A DNA stretch of 50,032 nucleotides from Polychytrium aggregatum (taxonomy: Eukaryota; Chytridiomycota; Chytridiomycetes; Polychytriales), in contig NW_026516417.1 in NCBI RefSeq assembly GCF_025602895.1, positions 1 through 50,032 of the forward strand, written 5' to 3'. The notes below the pieces were generated by a model. The model had not been told where the DNA came from. It ran no database searches and worked only from the letters and a program-made list of their open reading frames with translations. The first letter of the stretch is position 1, and each line of letters starts with the position of its first letter. Position numbers and translations under genes: made by a program. This document shows positions 23,043 through 32,333 of the stretch, in pieces.

Positions 23043-23917
23043 GGTTGCAAGAATGCTGGCAGAAACCGATGCACATCGGCAGTCGTTAGCGGGAGGCAAG
23101 GGATGGGCGAGCGGGCTTGGGCAAGCACAGATGGGAGACGCAGGGCCCAATGCACATGGATGCATTGGCGGTGGAGCCCATCGTGCCGATGGAACCTGTG
23201 CGTGCCTATGAAATCCATCCCTATCGACGGAAACGGGCCCCGTCGATGCATGCAATGCCTACCGAATGCAGTTGATGCAAGCCGAGATGAGAGCGACGGA
23301 AGGATGCCGACAAGCCAAAACGGCCGATCGACGAAACAAAATCAGGGCAGCGGGGGGGGGCACGTGGCCACGGCGCCTGCTGTTGTGTTTGCTTGCAGTG
23401 GCTGCTGTGCTTGAGGTGGTCGATGTACTTGCGGTTGGGTGAAATCAATACATTGATATGCTTGCCGGTCTTGGATGGGGCTGTCGCATCGATTGTTGTT
23501 TATCGATGTCGTTTGCTATCAATGCTGTCGGCCCATGTTGCTGGCTGTTTTCTCCTCACTGTCGATTCAGCTGGTGGGTGTTGTGGGCGAGCCTGATTGT
23601 TTCTGTGGCTGGCGCGCGGTCACACCACGCCTCCAAATCCGGCCAACGCGTTGCGACAGCCACTGCTTTGTGTTGATGCGGCGTGTCACCAACAGTCGAC
23701 TGCGCGTGTTCTGCTGAGCGCCGCTGATTGGACGGCGGCAGGCCAATCACGCTGCACTTTTTCAGCCACAGCCACGCCAGCCACCCATGTCCACATCATT
23801 CCAACAGCCAAGTCGATGCAACAAAAGCCCCAGGGTGGGAAGATTCTGAGGGTCGTCACAAAAGGAGACCAAATCGGTCTCGGGCCGGCCAGAGAGCCAT
23901 TGGCCCACTGATTGAGT
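23043..23917 (-). other. Region upstream of the GT14-GT77 gene, with a facing CCAAT pair
   Basis: No supported gene. GATTGG (23726-23731) and CCAATC (23743-23748) form a 6-bp inverted repeat with an 11-bp spacer, in the form of CCAAT boxes in both orientations, about 690 bp upstream of ATG 23042. A CCAAT role is a guess from the motif alone. Confidence 0.3.
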
Positions 23918-25334
23918 TTAGCTGAGTTGCATGCTATATTGCTGGACCGCAGCCGGGTCACTCTCGTTTGTGTTGGTGGGAGTACTCGACCCAAAATACG
24001 TTGATTTTCCATCCTGTCGTGATCCACCGGTTGGGGTTTCAGAATCGATTACTATCCCATGTCCTCGGCCAGTCTGAAGCCAAATCGAATGGCCATGTGC
24101 GGGTGTCCATGACAACTTACCGAGAAACAAGACGAGGCAGACGCCGACAAACTCTGCGCATCCAGTTGGCCGATGAATGGGTCGTCAGCGAGGGTAACTT
24201 CGCCTCGAGTACATCATCGCCATCGCCGTCGCCATCGTCATTGCCACCATCCGGCGCGACGTTGGCATCAGATCCGTCGCAGAGCAGCCATTCGCATCAG
24301 GTCCCCGATCCTCGCAGCCGCATCACTTACGAGACAGCCCCGATTTCATGTCCCGCTTTATCTTGTCGAGTCGCTCCTTCAGCGCATCCACTTCGAGGTC
24401 GATTCGCTTCTCGGCGCCCTCGACCATCTGGGTCAGCTGCTGTGCCTCGTCCTTGATTCTTCCCTTGTCCAAATTGACATCCAGCATGATTCCTGCGTGC
24501 ACCCGGGAGCTGCCGTCCTGAATCGACTCCTTCATCTTGTTCACCTCCGCCAGGACTTTTTCGATCTCGGACCGCAGCTTGGCAAAGTCTCGCTGCGAGA
24601 GCGACTGGATCTCGGACCGCAGCAGCGAGAACTCTTGGTTGATCTCATCGCTTGTGTGTCGCTGCTCGTCCTTGGTCGTCATACTCTTGCTAATGTTTTG
24701 CATGCTGCCGTCGCCGAGCATAGATGGAGTCGGGTGGGTCGGGTCGAAGCCGCGGAGGCGAGCCGCAAGGCCGTCACAAACGTCGGCACACAATGCATTG
24801 AACAAAAACCGCAGAAAGAAACCAGTCAGCGTGCAGAGATACATCACAGGTAGTCTAGCAGAATCCCGTCACGGTTGGGACAAGCGGTATCCGTAGCCGA
24901 TGAATCAGCAGGGCGAGGGCTTTCACGATGCCGAATGGATGATGATGAACTGGGTTCGTTGACCACTGACACGATGTCGACAGATCGCAGCAACATGGGC
25001 TGGAGCAACATGGGCTGGAGCAGCCGACCCACCTTTCGTCCACCCCCTCGATGATCAGCGTCAGCAGTGCCTCGGCTTGTGCCGTGGTGAAGCCCTCTCG
25101 CTCCAGGACATTTGTGTATTTGCTCAGATCTCGAAGCTGCGGTGAGGAGTCGTCGGCATCGGCGGTGGGGATGCTGCTGTTGCTGCTGTTGCTGGGGATT
25201 GTTCGGTTGCTGCCTGTGCTGTGGATGGTGTATGAACGGACGCTGACTGAGGGTCGCGAAGCCAGCGCCGGCCTCCAGCTGCATCTAGAGACGGCATGTG
25301 AGATTCTTGGGGCATGAGCGAGACGGAGCCACAT
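23918..25334 (-). CDS. DUF1640 family mitochondrial protein (FMP32/MCUR1-like)
   Basis: Coiled-coil mitochondrial inner membrane protein; relatives are yeast Fmp32 (cytochrome c oxidase assembly) and animal MCUR1/CCDC90. The ATG at 25334 opens a presequence rich in Arg, Ser and Ala without acidic residues (MWLRLAHAPRISHAVSRCSW). Exon 1 (25334-25033) contains LEREGFTTAQAEALLTLI, the family's first conserved helix. Exon 2 (24689-24331) joins in phase 2 as ESKSMTTKDEQ and carries the coiled coil with LRSEIQ, DFAKLRSEIEK and LDVNLDKGRIKDEA. A predicted 33-nt exon (24153-24121) encodes QFVGVCLVLFLG, matching the expected C-terminal membrane segment. A last exon (24051-23918) is an in-frame guess with no conserved sequence. 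If exon 2 were not spliced, the protein would end at 24323 without the membrane segment. The first two exons are firm. Confidence 0.75.
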
Positions 25335-26027
25335 TTGATCTGACTGGCCAGTTGGCGAGACGATGGTGCGGGATGCTGGTGTACGATGTGCAGGAGCGAC
25401 GAACACCGATCGAGGCAGCAGACCATTCCGACTCGCCGGCTGGCATCGGCACGTGCTGATGTGGGCCAGCACCGACAGAACGAAGCACCAACAGAACGAA
25501 GCACCGACAGAACGAAGCACCAACAGGACGAAACATCGGTCCTTGCTCGGTTCTGCAGTTGGCTAGCACTTCCTCGAGTTGTTACATTTGATCACTCCGT
25601 CCCCCGGTTACCGATGTAACCATCAGTTTCCACATGTTCAGCTCGACCGGGGCTGCAACTCCGTTTCAATTTCCGTCGCCTCTTACTGTCTGAAGCATCC
25701 ATCGGACACCCGCACACCGGGGCCGCTGACCACAACCACACGGCCCATGCTGGTCTGATTGCTGCCTCTATTGTTCCTCGCCCTGAACATTCCATTCTCG
25801 GGAGGTCAAGGTGGCTTTGAAGGCTTGGATACATCTGTGGTGCAGCGTCGGGGATGGAAAGCGAGCACAATCGAGGGACAGGGGCGATGTGCGCTCTGAT
25901 GCGGCGACAAGGGGCCTTGGTCATAGTCGCCCTCTGGAGATACTTGGAGGGCCTCCAAATTCGCATCCCAGCCGCCCCGGCTGTTCCCAGGTTTGTCTTC
26001 ATCGCCAATCCATCTTGGCAATGTGGT
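25335..26027. other. Intergenic region between divergent genes
   Basis: Holds a 16-bp tandem repeat at 25471-25534 and otherwise nothing recognised. The DUF1640 gene leaves leftwards and the arabinokinase-like gene rightwards, so both promoters should lie here. Confidence 0.4.
25471..25534 (+). repeat. 16-bp tandem repeat, four copies
   Basis: Unit ACCRACAGAACGAAGC repeated four times, alternating G and A at position 4; the last copy has two changes. It lies about 140 bp upstream of the DUF1640 start codon. Confidence 0.92.
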
Positions 26028-27798
26028 ATGGATCCAAAACGCAGAAAGGCGTCAAGCATTGTTTTCGGTGCGCACGATGGCCTGGGTGTTTTCGTCGTCC
26101 CGGAGTGCACGGCAAGCGCATTCTCATTCCGAACAGCAAGTGTCCTCGTGGGACTTACGTTCTCTGCCGTGCTTTTCCCCGCAACCACTGGCTTGCCAAG
26201 CGCAATTTCAAAGTTTGCGATCTGCTTCTATGTCTCTGGCCATGGTAAGCCGTTTGGCAGAGAGTTGGAGTTTACGATTGCGCGAGTGGCTTCAAGCGAC
26301 GATATCGACACTGGTGGTGCTGGTGACGATTGCGATTGTTCCGGAGGGCACACTGCCAGAGCAACACTGATCGATATGCTGTCTATATTCTTCGCTCCAG
26401 GATTCGGCCACTCAACGTGAGTGTATATCGCTTGCTCGTGCCCGCCCCGTCTGTCGGACTCCTCCTCAAACCCACTCCAAGTGTGCGATTGCTGGAATCA
26501 ACGACGGCGAGGCTGCATTGACCGATTCAATCGTCCGACTCCGGCCGCCCCCAGACGAGCGTTTGCCATCATCCATGCACTCCTCGCACACGCCCCGACC
26601 TGCATCGTGCATGTGGCCACACCCGCTCCTCTCTTCATCTTCCAGGAGCTGATCCGCCAGTTCCCGGCCCGTTTCATCCATCGCCAAGCCTCCGAGTTTG
26701 ACTTGTCGATTGCCCAACGAGACCCCATCACCGTTGATGAAGATGCGACCCTCGCCAGCCTGGCGAGCTTTTTAGAACCGACCCGCTTGGAGCAAGCGAT
26801 CCGGAACGAAGTTGCATGGCTGCAGGCCATCGGCCCGAGTGCCGTCTGCCTCGATGCGCCGTTTGTTCCGCTGGCGGCAGCAAAGGCAAGTAGTGTCGAG
26901 CCGTGAGGCTTGTGGGCCAAGCAAACCCTTGGTCGCAGAGGATGCCGTTGGCTTCCGCTTGGCGCTCTCATCCCAATCATCCGCCTGACCACTCCGGGAC
27001 CGATGGAATCCGACGCAGACTCTCGGGATCCCCACGCTCGTCGTCTCCAACTTCACGTTCGATGCCATCTTCCTTGCGATTGCTCGGAACGAGCCCGAGC
27101 GACAGCTGGCGGCACAATGCCAGCGCATGTACGAGCAGATGGACCACTTTCTTCGGCTTCCGGGCTTTATCGATGCCCCTGCCCTCTCGTCGCCGCTGAC
27201 TGCCCACAAGCCAAAATTGATCGACCTGCCTTTGGTCGTGCGCATGTCCCGGACGCCCCGAGAGGCTATCCGCGGGCAACTTGGCATCTCCAATGACGCA
27301 AAGGTCCTGTTGGTCACCTTTGGCGGCTTCGAGTTTGGCCACGGCTCAACCAAGGACGGCCAGCTGCCCAAAGGCTGGGTCGGCATCGTCACAGCATCGG
27401 GGTCGCCTGGAAGCCATGCAGACCTTGCGGCCAGATCGCTCGTTTCGATCGACCCCAAGAGCTTCTGGGCCCCCGATCTCATCAATGCTGCCGACGTGGT
27501 CCTGGGCAAGTGCGGGTATGGAACCTGCTCCGAGGTGGTGGCTCACCACAGGCCCTTCGTATACGTCCATCGAACGGGCTTTGCCGAGGAAGAGGGTCTC
27601 ATCCACAGGCTCATGAAGAAGCACGGATGGGCCGTCGAGATGCCGCAAGAGGACTTTTTCCAGGGACGATGGGAGACGTATGTGCGCCAGGCCGACGAAA
27701 TGCGCAATGAGCAGCCTCCGTTGGCCATTGACCACAGCGGCCACCGAACTGCAGCCAAGATCATTGAGCATATCGGCTCTGGTTGGCGCAAGAACTGA
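26028..27798 (+). CDS. Glycosyltransferase-like protein related to the N-terminal half of plant L-arabinokinase
   Basis: About 447 residues from exons 26028-26244, 26401-26416 (16 nt), 26555-26885 and 27019-27798; phases 1, 2 and 0 are consistent. The fold is MurG/GT-B-like. Landmarks in order: FYVSGHG/GFGHST (the Gly-rich loop, split by the micro-exon), EVAWLQAIGPSAVCLDAP, GIPTLVVSNFTFDAIFL, DLPLVVRMSRTPREAIRGQL, VLLVTFGGFEFG, LPKGWVGIVTA, DLINAADVVLGKCGYGT and PFVYVHRTGFAEE. This order matches what I know of the N-terminal domain of plant ARA1. The GHMP kinase domain that follows in ARA1 is absent; the stop comes right after the transferase region. The intron after 26885 begins with GCAAGT. 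The start is uncertain: ATG 26028 is the in-frame choice, but the first 60 residues show no homology. Substrate unknown. Confidence 0.8.
26401..26416 (+). other. 16-nt micro-exon in the arabinokinase-like gene
   Basis: It is bounded by CTCCAG and GTGAGT. It joins GGC-CAT-G (ending 26244) to A-CGA-GCG (from 26555) and completes the loop S-G-H-G-F-G-H-S-T-R. Without it the motif and the reading frame are lost. Confidence 0.75.
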
Positions 27799-28445
27799 GG
27801 GGGCTCTGGAGCCGGGGCCCCCAAACGACAGATCCACCGACAAAATCGTGTCCCATGCAAATCGATTGGATATGAGCTCCGCCCAATATACCGGTTGGCC
27901 ACTGCGCCTGTCATTTTCTGGAGATCCAGGTGTATTTTGTCGTGGAAGTCTGCCCATCATTGGAGCCGTGAAGGGCACATAAGCAAGCTTGTTTGATCTC
28001 TCTCGCACGGCGGAATCACGCATCAGGTTGCTGTGGGAAGATGTCTGACTCTGGCTGCAGGCCGCCCAGGAGCATCGACTCTCTCTCCATGAGGACATGC
28101 TGTGTGTCTCCTCGCCATTTGGATCCCGAATATCGCCGTCAGCTGGGACCTCCAAGACCCAGATCACACATAGGTCCGACCCAAGACCCACATGGAGACA
28201 GGGAAACCCGTTCAGCCCGACGATCTTGACGTCAAGGAAAGCGCTTTGTACGGAGCTGCTGAAAGGACTGAGTGCGTATTGTATATATCGAGGCAAAGCT
28301 CCCCCCTTCATGGACTTGTGGCATAAGATGCTCGACGTCCTTTGGTATGTTGGGCCATGGGCCATGCAAAACAAATACGACAACGCAAGGATCAAAATCA
28401 CTGCACAGTGCTGTCCAGATCACCGTGATTTTGCAGCATTCGTGG
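27799..28445. other. Convergent intergenic region
   Basis: Lies between the stop codons of the arabinokinase-like gene and the Sel1 kinase gene. Nothing recognised. Confidence 0.4.
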
Positions 28446-31148
28446 CTACTGAATTGAAGTCTCGGCCCAGCGAATGGCCTCAGGATGGCCTTGCTCGACA
28501 GCCTTGAGCATCCACACTGCCGCCTGGTCGATATCTTGGCTGACGCCAATTCCATCGGCCAAGCACTGGCCAAACTTGAACTGACCCCAGGCATTGCCAA
28601 GCTCTGCTGCCTGATAGTACAGGTACGCCGCCACATCGTGATCCTTGGCGACGCCGAGTCCGCTGTAGTAGCAGCGGGCCAGCTCGATGAACGCAAATTC
28701 GTAGTTTTCCTCCTCGATGAGACTGGTGAGCAAGCCAACAGCGGCCTCCAGGTTTGGAAAGGACCTGATTCCGTGCAAGTAACTCTGCGCGAGCATAAAC
28801 TTGCAAAACCGGTTCGAGAAGCTGCCGAGGTAGCACCATTGGAAGAACTGGTTGTGGACGGGGGTGGCGCCTCGGACATCGTTGTGGGTGTACCAGTATC
28901 GGTAGCCCCTTTCCCAGCTCTGCTCGGTGCCCTGGCCAGCGATATAGCACCATTTGAGCAGCATTCCCGTGACGGACTTGATGTTGGCGTCCTTGGACTT
29001 GGTGTTGGCCGCCAGCCAATGCTGGAATGCTTTGGTGCTGTCTCTGGGCACGCCTGCGCCGATCAAGCACATCCAGCCCAGATGGAAGCGGGAGTGGTGG
29101 TCGTTGCAGCCACCCAGACGCTGGTGGATCTGGGCGACAACTTTCCAGTACTGGTGGTTGACTGCGAGATCTTGGTCCAGAACATGGTTGGCGATCTGGA
29201 GCAAGGCGACGGGATCTTCTTGCTTTGCTTTGGCGAGCAGATCTGCATCGATGCCTCCGAGCGAGTCCAGATAGCTACCTGACGCTCGAGTCGTTGCAGG
29301 GGGAGAAACGATCGTGGGCCGAGGAGGACGAGCAACTTGCCGGGAAGGTTGAGCAGACTGGTCAGACTGGTCCGACCCTGGAGAGCAGGTTGGTCTGGAT
29401 CTGGCCGAGGCAGTGGCTTGGGGCTGGAGAGGTACTTCTGAGACGGGTTGAGACACCGATACAGCCGACCCGGGTTGGGGTGCTGGGTGTGGACTTGATT
29501 GTTGTGGTGGTGCCTCTGGGCTTGGCTGCTGGCATGCTGATCCCGCGGGGGACTGCTGCATCGGCCGAGGGTTCGGCTCGTGTTCACGGTGAGACACTGG
29601 GTGCTCTGACTGGAGATCATGGAGACCGCTGACAATGTCGGGGAAGACTGGTCGATGCAGCTGGTTCTGGCTCCAGCACTGCTCTATGAGACCCCAGATC
29701 TCCCCTGAAGTCGAGTCGAGCTTTGCTGGCCTGCGGCCCAATGTGAGCAGGGACAGAATCTGGTCGAGGAGCAACGCCGTGTTGTTCCCGGTGACCCAGG
29801 CCGGGCCGCCCTTCATCACCTCGTAGAGGGTGATGCCGAACGCATAGACATCGGTCTTCTTTGTGGACGCAGAAGGTATGTCAACGCCGATTCCGTGCAT
29901 TTCGGGAGCCATATACCCTTGGGTGCCCCCGGTGGCAGCCTGGCCCGACCGCACCCTGCGCAGAGAGCTAGAGGTGCGCTTGGTGTAGGCCATTCCAAAG
30001 TCCGAAATCACGGCTCGGAGGTTCGAGTCCAGGAGAATATTGAGCGGCTTGAGGTCTCCGTGGATGATCTGCTTGCCATGGAGGTACGACATTCCGGAAG
30101 CCACGCCGTACATGAGATGGATCCTTTCCTCGACAGGAACCGGCCGTGTCGGATTCATGACATGGTCGCGCAGGGTGCCTTGCCTCATCAGCGGCGAGAT
30201 CATGAAGGGCTTCATGACGGTATCGCATGCGCCGAGCAGAATCAGGATGTTTGGGTGGTTCAGCTTGTGCCATATCTTGATTTCCCGTCGAAACTCGGCA
30301 ATGCTGTTTTCGTCGTAGGCGCCATAGAGCTGCTTGATGGCAACTTCCGAGCCGTAGTATAGGGCCGTATAGACGCTGCCAAAGCCGCCGCTGGCGATGG
30401 GGTCTCGGGACCATCGGACAATCTGTCGACTCGAGACTCGCCATTCCTCGTGCTGCATCGACCGAGCGGCTATGGAGTGTTCCTTGAGCAGACTCAGAAG
30501 GGGCCCGACCACCTCCTCGGTGGCATTGTCGACGGCACAGTCCTCGTTGGCGAGATTGCACAGGGCGTCCGTTGCCTTGCGAATCTGCCAGTCCTGGGCA
30601 CTATGGATCTGGATGTCGACCTCGTCAAAGACGCTGATGGATTTGTTGCCAACGAGGTCTCTGATTTCGCTAATGCGGGCCCGTTCCGACGCCTCGTCTT
30701 CGTGGAGAGCCTGTGAGAGCTGCTCAGGAGTCGCCAGCTTGGCGTCGCTGATCTCGAGGGCCAGGGCCGTGGTTTGCCAGAGCGTATCCAATTCCTGGAA
30801 GAGCTTCTCGAGTCGTACCCGCACGCTCTTTGCCTTGAATATCCGCTCGACAGCCAGACAGCCGTCGATTTCGATTGTGGAGAGCTGCTGGACTTGGTTG
30901 TGGATCCAGGCCAGACGAGTGACTTTCTGGGGAAAGGTGCTGTCGCTCCCCTGGTACTGGATGAGGCCCTTGAGAATGCCGAGGGACAGGTTGGCCAGCA
31001 GCTTCCATGTGTGCTTGTTCTCGTGGACAGTTTGGACGCCCGAGAAGAGAGTGTTGGCTGTGCGCACAAGTTCGTGGACGGGGCCCTGGAAAACAAGCTT
31101 GGTGAGCGCAGCGATCTCTCGGACAGTCGCATTCAGATTGTCGGTCAT
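28446..31148 (-). CDS. TKL-type protein kinase with an N-terminal helical bundle and C-terminal Sel1 repeats, 900 aa
   Basis: A single uninterrupted exon. The ATG at 31148 (MTDNLNATVREI) is chosen because the 88 upstream in-frame residues are Pro/Ser-rich without protein character. Residues 1-235 are predicted amphipathic helices (HENKHTWKLLANLSLGIL, LEKLFQELDTLWQTT) resembling the four-helix bundle of MLKL/HeLo-type proteins; this is a pattern match, not a search result. The kinase domain spans about 245-510: Gly loop SGGFGSVY, Lys272 in VAIKQL, HGD (363-365, in place of HRD) in HGDLKPLNIL, DFG (383-385), APE and DVYAFG. All catalytic residues are present, so it is probably active. A Pro/Gln/Ser linker (about 515-640) leads to Sel1 repeats (ARCYYSGLGVAKDHDVAAYL and GQCLADGIGVSQD). 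TKL-Sel1 kinases are expanded in early-diverging fungi. It sits 1.2 kb from the GTPase cluster on the same strand as GTPase A. Confidence 0.9.
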   Translation of the reverse strand: MTDNLNATVREIAALTKLVFQGPVHELVRTANTLFSGVQTVHENKHTWKLLANLSLGILKGLIQYQGSDSTFPQKVTRLAWIHNQVQQLSTIEIDGCLAVERIFKAKSVRVRLEKLFQELDTLWQTTALALEISDAKLATPEQLSQALHEDEASERARISEIRDLVGNKSISVFDEVDIQIHSAQDWQIRKATDALCNLANEDCAVDNATEEVVGPLLSLLKEHSIAARSMQHEEWRVSSRQIVRWSRDPIASGGFGSVYTALYYGSEVAIKQLYGAYDENSIAEFRREIKIWHKLNHPNILILLGACDTVMKPFMISPLMRQGTLRDHVMNPTRPVPVEERIHLMYGVASGMSYLHGKQIIHGDLKPLNILLDSNLRAVISDFGMAYTKRTSSSLRRVRSGQAATGGTQGYMAPEMHGIGVDIPSASTKKTDVYAFGITLYEVMKGGPAWVTGNNTALLLDQILSLLTLGRRPAKLDSTSGEIWGLIEQCWSQNQLHRPVFPDIVSGLHDLQSEHPVSHREHEPNPRPMQQSPAGSACQQPSPEAPPQQSSPHPAPQPGSAVSVSQPVSEVPLQPQATASARSRPTCSPGSDQSDQSAQPSRQVARPPRPTIVSPPATTRASGSYLDSLGGIDADLLAKAKQEDPVALLQIANHVLDQDLAVNHQYWKVVAQIHQRLGGCNDHHSRFHLGWMCLIGAGVPRDSTKAFQHWLAANTKSKDANIKSVTGMLLKWCYIAGQGTEQSWERGYRYWYTHNDVRGATPVHNQFFQWCYLGSFSNRFCKFMLAQSYLHGIRSFPNLEAAVGLLTSLIEEENYEFAFIELARCYYSGLGVAKDHDVAAYLYYQAAELGNAWGQFKFGQCLADGIGVSQDIDQAAVWMLKAVEQGHPEAIRWAETSIQ

Positions 31149-32333
31149 GGCAACACCGTTCAGCGCAGGCAGTTGCTGGGATGATCTGGCGAGTCTGGGG
31201 AGCCAATGCACGTCGCTGGGCGAGCGGGAGGTTGGGTCAGCGGACAAGCTCGGGAGGCATGTCGGGGGGTATCCTGGCTGGGCTGGACTCTTGGGAACTG
31301 GGCTGCTGTCGCACGGCCCGCAGCTCAGTGGAACGACATGACAAGAGGTGAAACCAAGGGGGAGAACGCTTCCATTTTTGTGGGTCGTGCGAGTCTGGTG
31401 GAGCAATCGCATTCGCGATGACCAAGCTGGTGCTTTGTTGTCGTGTGGCGTCGGTTTCTGGCTGCTGGGTTACGTCCATTCCTTCAAACGGGCCCCGGCT
31501 TTGGGTGCGACGGTGTGGGCCGGGTGCTGCGGCCGATGGGGGAATGGAGACGGTTCCGCCGCGACACTGGTGCAATACCCAGCGGATTGACGGAGCGATG
31601 GAGCTGCTGGGGAACCAAGGCATCTTGCCGTCTCCATGGGGCTCGCAGAGTAGTTGCGCTGTGAGTGCGGTTGATATCCACGAGTGTGGATCATATTCTC
31701 AGCGGGGCTCAGCGGGGCTCAGCTGGGACTGTGTCTGATGGACTGTGTACTTCTCAAGCCAAGTCAGTCAATCCAGAAAGAAACGGGACAGTCACTTCCT
31801 GGCATCAGATGTCTAACACCTGCCAAGCTTCCATACGCTCCAGTGGGCAAGTCGTGTGATTGTTTCCTGTCCTGGTTGGCAATCTCTTGGTGTGATGCAT
31901 CCACTGGCCCTTCTGGAATGCTCCGTGGTGTATCGATATCAAGATACTCGGCCTTCTCGAGTCGCTTGCGGGGAGCCATTTGAACGAGAAAGCCTCCTTG
32001 ATTCAGATCCAGAAACACATCACTGAACGGCCATACCCAGCGCGCGATGAGTTGAGTGAGAACATTCACCAACGGCCAAAATCCGAGGTGTTCCATTTTT
32101 TATTGCACTAGCACTATGAAACATCACCCTGGCCACAGTATTGGGTCCAAATAATAGATGAGGCCGACCGAGGGTGCTATACCACGGTGTGACGTACATA
32201 CTGAGAAGAAGATGGAGAAAGCAGAGAGTGAGGTGGAGGAAGGCTGAGAAATGGAGGAGAGCACGCCAAGAGTTGCAAGCAGCAACGTCTGAGTTCAACT
32301 GGTCTCGCGATCGGATCGATTTTGAATCCAGGA
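31149..32333. other. Gap between GTPase A and the TKL-Sel1 kinase gene
   Basis: Contains a repeated CAGCGGGGCT (about 31697-31716) and one copy of a 52-nt dispersed element (31765-31816). An ORF on the minus strand at 31764-32096 has a gene-like stretch (MAPRKRLEKAEYL) but no recognised family. No TATA box is obvious for the kinase. Confidence 0.4.
31765..31816 (+). repeat. Dispersed 52-nt element, left copy
   Basis: Shares 45 of 52 positions, without gaps, with 48036-48087. The core TCCAGAAAGAAACGGGACAG is identical in both. It lies 518 bp past the stop codon of GTPase A. Confidence 0.85.

Noticed and set aside
24173..24853. Plus-strand ORFs with a hydrophobic run (IIAIAVAIVIATI)
   Set aside because: Low-complexity GCC/ATC repeats opposite the DUF1640 gene; no start or exon context of their own.
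30015..30030. GGTTCGAGTCC, resembling a tRNA B box
   Set aside because: It lies inside the kinase coding sequence and no A box or cloverleaf fits around it.
31764..32096. 110-residue minus-strand ORF with MAPRKRLEKAEYLDIDTP
   Set aside because: Looks partly gene-like but has no recognised family, no partner exon and overlaps the dispersed 52-nt element; kept as a note, not a gene.
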